Shown one piece after another: positions 1 to 4,374 of a DNA stretch of 5,474 nt. The stretch is from the NCBI GenBank assembly GCA_041687295.1, contig JAWLCG010000340.1:1-5474 (forward strand), read 5' to 3'. The notes below the pieces were generated by a model. That model did no database searches. It was not told the origin of the DNA and saw only the letters and a list, made by a program, of their open reading frames with translations. Origin of the DNA: JAWLCG01 sp041687295. GTDB lineage: Bacteria; Planctomycetota; Phycisphaerae; SM23-33; FEN-1343. Position 1 is the first letter of the stretch. Every line of letters starts with the position of its first letter. Made by a program: the position numbers and the translations under genes.

Positions 1-117
1 CCGCCCTTTCTGGGCTTCTATCCCGCGGCGGCCCGTCCCGGGGGCTTGCGCCCCCGGCAAAATTCTGTCGCCCTTTCAGGGCTCCGCCCGGCGCCGGGCG
101 GGAGTTGTGTCTCCCGC
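1..117. repeat. Palindrome-rich putative dispersed repeat downstream of fliO
   Basis: Four perfect inverted repeats are packed into this stretch: CCGGGGGC/GCCCCCGG at 38-57 (loop TTGC), GCCCT/AGGGC at 70-82, the 18-bp palindrome CCGCCCGGCGCCGGGCGG at 84-101, and GCGGGAG/CTCCCGC at 98-117. A 14-base motif GCCCTTTCWGGGCT occurs twice, at 3-16 and 70-83, 67 bases apart and differing at one position. The element therefore looks like part of a tandem or composite repeat that runs off the window. The combination CCGGGGGC...GCCCCCGGCAAAATTCTG...CCCTTTCAGGGC is, from recall, of a type scattered between genes in planctomycete genomes. No coding function is supported; apparent proteins across it are artefacts. 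Confidence 0.6.
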
Positions 118-211
118 AACAGCCCCAGCCGCCGTCGATCGTAAGCGGCCGAATTGTCCGATAGGCTCGCGCTATGTGCAGCCGTGCGATTGCCGCAGAG
201 CTGTCCCGCAA

Positions 212-230
212 GGCTGCGAACGGCGCAGCC
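212..230 (-). terminator. Hairpin downstream of fliO, possible weak terminator
   Basis: GGCTGCG, a 5-nt loop and CGCAGCC make a perfect 7-bp stem 68 bases after the fliO stop. A second small stem (CGTGG/CCACG, 230-243) adjoins it on the fliO side. In the fliO direction only TTGC follows, not a U-tract, so an intrinsic terminator is doubtful. It may instead belong to a dispersed repeat containing AGCCGTGGCACCC, which I associate by recall with planctomycete intergenic DNA. Confidence 0.28.
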
Positions 231-297
231 GTGGCACCCCACGCAATGTGCGCGATGGCCTCGGCGGGGATCGGAGCAACCGCATGCGAGAAACGTC

Positions 298-1095
298 TCA
301 CAGCGTCCCCCCTTCCTGGCGGCGGATGCGGGTGAGCAGGTGGGCGAGCTTCTCGGCCGCCCCGCCGGCGGGGGTTGTCGGCTGCGGCGTGTCTTCGTCA
401 TCGTCGACGGTGACGTCGAGCACCTCCGAGCCCCGCCAGCTCTGCATAAGCTGGGCGAAGCTGCCGCTGAGCGAGTCGGGCCGGGCCTGCTGGACGCTGC
501 CCAGCAGCTCGGAGACCTGCAGCGGGTCGGTGATCTCGCTGAGCGTGCGGAGCCCCTCGGGCCCCAGGCCCACGACGAGCACGCGTCGGCCCACGCGGAC
601 CAGGGCGACCTGGTGGCGCGGCGAGAGGGCGGATCGGCCCAGGACCTCCAGGGCCCCGCCCGCCCCGCCGCTCCGCAGACCGCTGCCGCGGCGGAGCATC
701 AGCCAGCGCAGGCCCAGGATCAGCCCCAGCACCACCGCCAGGGCCAGGCCCGTCCGCAGCCAGCCGGCCAGGCTCGAGGGCGCCCCGTCGGTCGAGAGCG
801 TTCGGGTTTCCTGGGCCGATCGCACCGACGGGCCCCGCAGGGGCTGATCGGCCAGCGCGTCGGCGGCGTCGGCCTCGGCGGGCTGGGTCGCGGGGGTGGG
901 GGTCACGTACACGGCCGGGGTGACCGGCGGGGTGACAGGCTCGGCCGGCTCGGGGGCCGGCGTGTCGGGCAGCGTGACCGGCCCGGTGGGGTTGGCCTGG
1001 AGGACGGGCGCCGGCGCCGGCTGACCGGCCGACAGGGCCGACAGGGCCAGCAGCGTCAGCAGGCTCAGCGTCAGTTGGCTCCGGACCGTGGCCAT
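298..1095 (-). CDS. fliO: Flagellar biosynthesis protein FliO, long form with signal peptide
   Basis: FliO is a membrane protein that helps build the FliP-FliQ-FliR core of the flagellar export gate. The 265 residues begin with a likely Sec signal peptide (MATVRSQLTLSLLTLLALSALSAG, 1-24). A Pro/Thr/Ala-rich periplasmic stretch of about 85 residues follows, then one membrane helix at about 112-131 flanked by RWLMLRR, and the FliO core LEVLGRSALSPRHQVALVRV (149-168) with RRVLVVGLGPEGLRTLSEI (170-188). The acidic tail ends in a basic helix. Enterobacterial FliO is about half this length and lacks the leader. I chose ATG at 1093-1095: GGAG sits 6 bases upstream and it places the signal peptide at the N-terminus. 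A GTG at 1174-1176 would add 27 residues in front of the signal peptide and looks wrong. fliP is not found after it in this window. Confidence 0.88.
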   Translation of the reverse strand: MATVRSQLTLSLLTLLALSALSAGQPAPAPVLQANPTGPVTLPDTPAPEPAEPVTPPVTPAVYVTPTPATQPAEADAADALADQPLRGPSVRSAQETRTLSTDGAPSSLAGWLRTGLALAVVLGLILGLRWLMLRRGSGLRSGGAGGALEVLGRSALSPRHQVALVRVGRRVLVVGLGPEGLRTLSEITDPLQVSELLGSVQQARPDSLSGSFAQLMQSWRGSEVLDVTVDDDEDTPQPTTPAGGAAEKLAHLLTRIRRQEGGTL

Positions 1096-1200
1096 CGCGC
1101 TCTCCCACCCGCCGGCGGAGCCCGTACAGCGGTGGGCGTCCCCCATCGGCGGAACTTCCTCGGCCAGCGCCCCCACAGGCGCCGGCCCGTATCGCGGCGG

Positions 1201-1602
1201 CTACTCGTCGCCGGACAGGATCTCGTTGATGCGGACGCAGAAGTTGTCGTTGACCACCAGCACCTCGCCGCGGGCGACGAGGCGGTCGTTGACGAACACG
1301 TCGACCGGGTCGCCGGCGAGCTTGTCCAGCTCGACGACGCTGCCGGGGCTCAGGCTCAGCACGTCCTCGACGAGCATGCGGCAACGGCCCAGCTCGATCT
1401 TGACGTCCAGGTCCACGTCGCCCAGCATGTCGATGGCACTGGTGGAGTCAGGGAGAGCGGCGTCCTCGAGGTCGGGCATCTCCGCCGGCGCAGGCGCACC
1501 GGCAGAGGCCGATTGGGAGGGAAGCTCGACGGGCGGCGCATCCCCCACAGGGGCGGCTTCGCCGTCGGGCGCAACGTCGGGGCGGTCGTCTTCGCTGGCC
1601 AT
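1201..1602 (-). CDS. fliN: Flagellar motor switch protein FliN
   Basis: FliN forms most of the lower C-ring of the rotor with FliM; the ring takes part in switching and in docking export cargo. The 133 residues divide into an acidic, Pro/Ala-rich N-terminal region (1-55) without recognisable structure and a C-terminal SpoA (surface presentation of antigens) domain. That domain runs from LGDVDLDVKIELGRCRM (60-76) through VLSLSPGSVVELDKLAGDPV (81-100) and VFVNDRLVARGEVLVVNDNF (102-121) to VRINEIL (123-129), a full-length match to the family. I chose ATG at 1600-1602 because GAGG lies 6 bases upstream. A GTG at 1654-1656 would add 18 basic, unconserved residues and has no visible Shine-Dalgarno. 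fliM, the normal upstream neighbour, is absent; the gene stands alone after the repeat-filled gap, with fliO 105 bp downstream. Confidence 0.95.
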   Translation of the reverse strand: MASEDDRPDVAPDGEAAPVGDAPPVELPSQSASAGAPAPAEMPDLEDAALPDSTSAIDMLGDVDLDVKIELGRCRMLVEDVLSLSPGSVVELDKLAGDPVDVFVNDRLVARGEVLVVNDNFCVRINEILSGDE

Positions 1603-1618
1603 CCTTGACCTCGGGGTT

Positions 1619-1636
1619 CCTGTCGTCCCTGACAGG
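1619..1636 (-). other. Hairpin upstream of the fliN ribosome binding site
   Basis: CCTGTC, a 6-nt loop and GACAGG form a perfect 6-bp stem. It ends 6 bases before the fliN Shine-Dalgarno GAGG (1612-1609). It is close enough to affect ribosome access, but a 6-bp stem is common by chance in GC-rich DNA. No U-tract follows. Confidence 0.3.
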
Positions 1637-1934
1637 CCGACGATCTGCCTTCGCACAGGCGGGCCGACCCACGCGGGCCGACCGCCGACCAGGCCCCGGA
1701 ACCGGGGACAAGGCCTCGAACCGGATGTTACCCCCGGCGGTTATGGGACGCCAGGATTTTTGAATTTAGATTGCAGATTTTCCAACGAAATCGCGGAGGC
1801 GCGATCCAGAGGTCGGGGTTCGTCCATGCGCCGCGCCTCCGACCCCCACGGATTGCGCGGAACTCGCGTTCCGCTCCATCCATGGGCTTGGAGAAAAGCC
1901 CCCCATGAGGCGCCAGCGCGTTACCCCCTCCACC

Positions 1935-1974
1935 CACTAACGCATTGACGCAGTGACGCACTGACGCATTGACG
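1935..1974. repeat. Degenerate 8-bp tandem repeat, five units (CANTGACG type)
   Basis: Five contiguous 8-bp units can be read on the plus strand: CACTAACG, CATTGACG, CAGTGACG, CACTGACG, CATTGACG. Variation is confined mainly to the third and fourth positions, plus one G-to-A change in the first unit (CTAACG for TGACG). The units are exact in length with no slippage. A multiple of 8 is not a multiple of 3, so coding use is unlikely. Function is unknown; it resembles the short tandem repeats seen between genes in cyanobacteria and some other phyla. Confidence 0.85.
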
Positions 1975-1985
1975 CCCCCCTCTTC

Positions 1986-2017
1986 CCAGTCAACCAATTA
2001 ACCCGTTAACCCGTTAG
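1986..2017. repeat. Second 8-bp tandem repeat block, four units (CCNNTNAA type)
   Basis: On the plus strand four units follow each other: CCAGTCAA, CCAATTAA, CCCGTTAA, CCCGTTAG. On the transcribed strand they read as TTRAYKGG-like units. The block lies 11 bp from the CANTGACG block, shares its 8-bp period but not its sequence or phase, and begins 10 bp after the fliL stop codon. Only four divergent units are present, so the repeat is less certain than its neighbour. Confidence 0.65.
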
Positions 2018-2027
2018 CCCCCTCCCC

Positions 2028-2528
2028 CTAATAGTCCGCCCGATACGGCGTGCACTGGGGGATCAGGACATTCTCGACATTGTCCTCGCCGAGGATGTCG
2101 GTGAGGGTCACCTGGATCTGGCGGCGGAGGGTCTGCAGCTCAGGCTCGACGAGGTGCTGCGGCTCGGCCCGGCGGATGAGGGTGTTCAGCGCGTCGCGGA
2201 TGGCGGCCTGGCGGTCCTGGACGATCTTGTCCACGAATAGCTTGCGGTCCCGGGGCACCTCGATGACGATCTCCATGTCGTAGAGCCACAGCTTGCCCGT
2301 CTGCGTGTTGGGCGCGCGGAAGTTCAGGACCGTCACCTCGGCGGTGTGGGCGACCGGGTCGCTGGCCAGGGGCGACTTGACGGCCCCGCTGGCGGCGGTG
2401 GGCTCGGCGAAGGTCAGCCACAGGGCGAACACGCCGCCCTCGAGCAGCATAATGGCGGCCAGCACCAGGATCGACTTAAGCGGGAGCTTGCGCTTTTCCT
2501 GCGGCCTGTCGGGGATTTCATCGGGCAT
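2028..2528 (-). CDS. fliL: Flagellar basal body-associated protein FliL
   Basis: FliL is an inner-membrane protein that associates with the stator near the basal body and in several bacteria raises motor output or stator stability. The 166 residues have a short charged cytoplasmic tail (MPDEIPDRPQEKRKLPLKS), one membrane helix at about 19-40 with an unusual buried-looking acid E30, and a periplasmic domain of about 125 residues. In that domain VTVLNFRAP, WLYDMEIVIEV, the basic helix DRQAAIRDALNTLIRR and LRRQIQVTLTDIL match the FliL family pattern (beta strands, long helix, 'I.d.l...L' block). It ends in YRADY. The ATG at 2526-2528 is preceded by AAGGAG with a 9-nt spacer, all inside the motB end, and overlaps motB by 11 bp. 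Assignment rests on domain pattern and on its place directly after motB; FliL is a divergent family. Confidence 0.9.
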   Translation of the reverse strand: MPDEIPDRPQEKRKLPLKSILVLAAIMLLEGGVFALWLTFAEPTAASGAVKSPLASDPVAHTAEVTVLNFRAPNTQTGKLWLYDMEIVIEVPRDRKLFVDKIVQDRQAAIRDALNTLIRRAEPQHLVEPELQTLRRQIQVTLTDILGEDNVENVLIPQCTPYRADY

Positions 2529-3294
2529 CGCGGACGACTCCTTCCTCGCCGGTCATCGCCGTCGGCTCGCCTGCGCCCTCGAACTCCTGGACGGTGGCCT
2601 CGAGCATGACGATTTCGACTCGGCTGTTTCTCTGGCGTTGGGGCAGCGTGTAGGCGCGGGCCTCGACCGGCTCGGCGGCGCCGACGGCGACCAGGCGGAG
2701 GCGGTGGGGCTCGATGCCCCCGCGGCCCACGAGGAAGTCGCGCACCGCCCGGGCACGGGCGTACGCCAGATCCAGGTGGTCGCCGAAGGGCGAGCCGTCC
2801 GGCAAGGGGGCGGCCGAGGTGTGCCCGCGGATCTCGACCTTGAGCGTGTAGCCGCGGATGGCCTGGGCGACGGCGAGCAGGTCGTCGTGGACGGCCGGCA
2901 GCAGCTGGGCCTGGCCCTCCTCGAAAGCGCCCGTGCCGCCCATGACGAAGGTCTGGCCGTCGCGGACGGTCTTGACGGCCTCGCGGCGCCCGTCGGGGGC
3001 CTCGTCGCGGCTCTCGCCGGTCCGCTGCTTGAAGTTCTGGTCGGCCTGGGCCATGCGGCGGATGATCGGGGCGACGTCAGGGGGCACGTCATTGGGCACC
3101 GAGCCGATGCCCCCGCGGTAGCCGAAGACCTCCTGGATGCTCTCGACGACCTGCTGGTAGCGGGTGTCCTTCTTGATCTCGCTCATGGCGACCAGCATGA
3201 TGAAGAAGGTCAGCAGCAGCGACATCATGTCGCCGTAGGTGACCACCCACTCGGGGGCGCCCGCGGGGGCCTTTTTGGGCTTGCGACCGGCCAT
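2518..3294 (-). CDS. motB: Flagellar motor stator protein MotB (OmpA-like C-terminus)
   Basis: MotB anchors the stator to peptidoglycan and carries the ion-binding aspartate. The 258 residues begin with a basic tail (MAGRKPKKAP), then EWVVTYGDMMSLLLTFFIML (15-34), a single membrane helix with D22 as the expected ion-binding residue (counterpart of E. coli D32). A plug/linker segment follows (about 40-62), then a linker and an OmpA-like domain at about 110-232: FEEGQAQLLPAVHDDL, KVEIRGHTS at 152-160, DLAYARARAV at 175-184, and RNSRVEIVM at 222-230. R180 matches the peptidoglycan-contacting arginine of OmpA-like domains. The partner aspartate of the usual GHTD motif is serine (S160). The ATG at 3292-3294 lies 3 nt after the motA stop, with AGGAGG inside the motA end. 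The 3' end overlaps fliL by 11 bp. Confidence 0.96.
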   Translation of the reverse strand: MAGRKPKKAPAGAPEWVVTYGDMMSLLLTFFIMLVAMSEIKKDTRYQQVVESIQEVFGYRGGIGSVPNDVPPDVAPIIRRMAQADQNFKQRTGESRDEAPDGRREAVKTVRDGQTFVMGGTGAFEEGQAQLLPAVHDDLLAVAQAIRGYTLKVEIRGHTSAAPLPDGSPFGDHLDLAYARARAVRDFLVGRGGIEPHRLRLVAVGAAEPVEARAYTLPQRQRNSRVEIVMLEATVQEFEGAGEPTAMTGEEGVVRDAR

Positions 3295-3297
3295 GGG

Positions 3298-4083
3298 TTA
3301 GCTGGAGGCCTCCTGCCCGCCCGCCTCGATGCGCTTGCGCTGCCCGGGGGCCAGGAAGGTCTTGAGCTTCTGCTCGACGATGCGGGGGTTGTCCCCGCTC
3401 TGGATGCTCATGACGCCCTTGATGACGATGAGCTTGAGCAGCTGCTCCTCCTCGCTGCGGCGGGCCAGCTTGTCGGCCAGCGGGCCGGCGAAGAGATTGG
3501 CGATGATCGCGCCGTAGAGCGTCGTCAGGATAGCCACCGCCATGCCCGGGCCGATGGCGCTGGGGTCGTCCATGTTCTGCAGCATGATCACCAGGCCGAA
3601 CAGCGTGCCGATCATGCCGAAGGCCGGTGCGTACTTGGTGATGGCGTCCAGCAGGCTCTTGCCGTTGGAGTGCCGCTCGGCGAGGCTGTCCAGCTCGCTG
3701 GTGAGGATCTGCTCGATCAGCTCGGGGTCGATGCCGTCGACGGCCATCTGGATGCCCTTGACCACGAACTCGTCGCCGATGTCCTTGGTCATGTTCTCCA
3801 GGCTCAGGATGCCGTCCCGCCGCGCGACCTCGGCGTAGCGGACCATGTCGCCGATGATCTTTTCCGTGCTGGCCGGGCGGGTGAAGAAGGCGTTCTTGGC
3901 CACCTTGAGCAGGTTGGTCACCGACTGCAGCGGGAAGCTCATCAGCGTGGCCGCCACACACCCGCCGAACACCACGGCCATCGATGGGTAATTGATGAAC
4001 CACGCCAGCTGCCCACCCGAGAAGACCGAGTAGACCAGCAGCGCGACTCCCATGACCAGGCCAATGACGGTTGCGATATCCAC
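3298..4083 (-). CDS. motA: Flagellar motor stator protein MotA
   Basis: MotA is the multi-copy membrane subunit of the stator. With MotB it conducts ions and pushes on the rotor. The 261 residues show four membrane segments, at about 3-22, 30-50, 151-172 and 180-202, with a large cytoplasmic loop between the second and third. The family signature KYAPAFGMIGTLFGLVIML is at 150-168 and LTTLYGAIIANLFAGPLADK at 186-205. P153 and P201 are the likely counterparts of the two functionally important prolines. Loop residues in VRYAEVARRDGILSLE (81-96) supply the charged groups that contact FliG in studied homologues. The start is GTG (4081-4083) with GGAG 8 bases upstream; the protein then reads MDIATVIGLVMG, the normal family N-terminus. 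motB starts 3 nt after the stop. A candidate sigma-28 promoter precedes the gene. The sequence does not show whether the stator uses protons or sodium. Confidence 0.97.
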   Translation of the reverse strand: MDIATVIGLVMGVALLVYSVFSGGQLAWFINYPSMAVVFGGCVAATLMSFPLQSVTNLLKVAKNAFFTRPASTEKIIGDMVRYAEVARRDGILSLENMTKDIGDEFVVKGIQMAVDGIDPELIEQILTSELDSLAERHSNGKSLLDAITKYAPAFGMIGTLFGLVIMLQNMDDPSAIGPGMAVAILTTLYGAIIANLFAGPLADKLARRSEEEQLLKLIVIKGVMSIQSGDNPRIVEQKLKTFLAPGQRKRIEAGGQEASS

Positions 4084-4108
4084 AGCGTAGACTCCGCGCA
4101 GGTCCTCC

Positions 4109-4125
4109 GGGGCGCCACGCGCCCC
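4109..4125 (-). other. Perfect hairpin in the motA leader
   Basis: The sequence GGGGCGC, a 3-nt loop, and GCGCCCC form a 7-bp GC-only stem on either strand. It begins 7 bases downstream of the candidate sigma-28 -10 element, so it would be at or very near the 5' end of the motA transcript. It is followed directly by GGAGGACC (4108-4101) and then by the motA Shine-Dalgarno GGAG at 4095-4092. No U-tract follows in the motA direction, so it does not look like a terminator. A 5' stabilising stem or a translational control element are possible readings. Confidence 0.5.
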
Positions 4126-4131
4126 TGCTCT

Positions 4132-4159
4132 TTATCGGCCATTGCCCCGGGAAGGTTGA
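4132..4159 (-). promoter_or_regulatory. Putative sigma-28 (FliA) flagellar promoter for motA
   Basis: On the minus strand the flbD-motA gap contains GCCGATAA at 4139-4132, identical to the enterobacterial FliA -10 consensus. Twelve bases upstream lies TCAACCTT (4159-4152), which matches 5 of 8 positions of the -35 consensus TAAAGTTT; the usual spacer is 11. motA is a classical late gene under this sigma factor, so position and strand fit. The -35 is weak and no transcription data are available here, so this is a strong candidate rather than a proven promoter. Confidence 0.62.
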
Positions 4160-4164
4160 GCCCG

Positions 4165-4374
4165 CTACGCCGGCGGGACGCCGTCGGCGCTGAAGCAGCG
4201 GATCCGTCGGCCATAGTCGATGGCCCGGGCCACGACCTCCTCGACGCTCTCGAGGACCATGAGCTTCTCGCCGGTCGTCAGCGTGATCAACGTATCGGGC
4301 GTCTGCTCGACGAACTTGATCAGCTCGGCGTTGACCACCAGGGCCTTGCGGTTCAGTCGCGTCAGGGTAATCAC
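4165..4374 (-). CDS. flbD: Flagellar protein FlbD (small conserved protein)
   Basis: This is a 69-residue protein of the small FlbD family found next to flgE and motA in many flagellar operons. It is unrelated to the Caulobacter NtrC-type regulator of the same name. Its exact molecular role is not well settled. The sequence starts ITLTRLNRKALVVNAELI, continues with VEQTPDTLITLTTGEKLMV and ends the conserved part with ESVEEVVARAIDYGRRI; these three blocks are the family signature over nearly the full length. The start is GTG at 4372-4374, overlapping the flgE stop as GTGA. No strong Shine-Dalgarno sequence precedes it, so translation is probably coupled to flgE. The short tail after residue 60 (CFSADGVPPA) is not conserved to my knowledge. 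It ends with TAG, 81 bp before motA. Confidence 0.93.
   Translation of the reverse strand: MITLTRLNRKALVVNAELIKFVEQTPDTLITLTTGEKLMVLESVEEVVARAIDYGRRIRCFSADGVPPA

Larger units (their letters stand above)
1603..2027. other. Gene-free spacer between fliL and fliN (usual site of fliM)
   Basis: These 425 bases contain no believable gene. The only open frames are short and low-complexity, and none resembles FliM (no LSQDEIDALL-like N-terminus). Going in the direction of transcription it holds two blocks of 8-bp repeats (2017-1935), an imperfect palindrome at 1881-1907, a perfect stem GCGGAAC/GTTCCGC at 1857-1874, an AT-rich patch at about 1755-1793 that stands out from the GC-rich surroundings, a CCCCGG-AA-CCGGGG palindrome at 1694-1707, and a stem at 1619-1636 just before fliN. 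No stem is followed by a clear U-tract, so I see no standard terminator for the motA-motB-fliL unit. I also find no confident promoter for fliN. Confidence 0.75.

Noticed and set aside
146..172. TCCGATAG on the plus strand as a second sigma-28 -10
   Set aside because: Only 6 of 8 matches, no correctly spaced -35, and no gene downstream on that strand.
232..249. TGGCAC resembling a sigma-54 -24 element on the plus strand
   Set aside because: The downstream -12 position reads GCAA rather than TTGC, and no plus-strand gene follows.
398..1384. 328-codon minus-strand open frame overlapping fliO and fliN
   Set aside because: Arg/Pro/Gly-rich shadow in a different frame of two well supported genes.
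154..1608. 484-codon plus-strand open frame
   Set aside because: Antisense to fliO and fliN. The translation is Gly/Arg/Gln-rich with no family signature; it arises from strong third-position GC bias.
1694..1707. CCCCGGAACCGGGG palindrome as a terminator
   Set aside because: It lacks a U-tract on either strand, and short palindromes of G and C are expected often in DNA of this composition.
1935..1974. CRISPR-like array
   Set aside because: Units are 8 bp, contiguous and without spacers, so they are a simple tandem repeat.
1728..1997. 89-codon minus-strand open frame in the fliL-fliN spacer
   Set aside because: Its N-terminal part is just the 8-bp repeats read in frame (VNASVRHCVNALV), it has no Shine-Dalgarno and no recognisable family. 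It is also not a FliM fragment.
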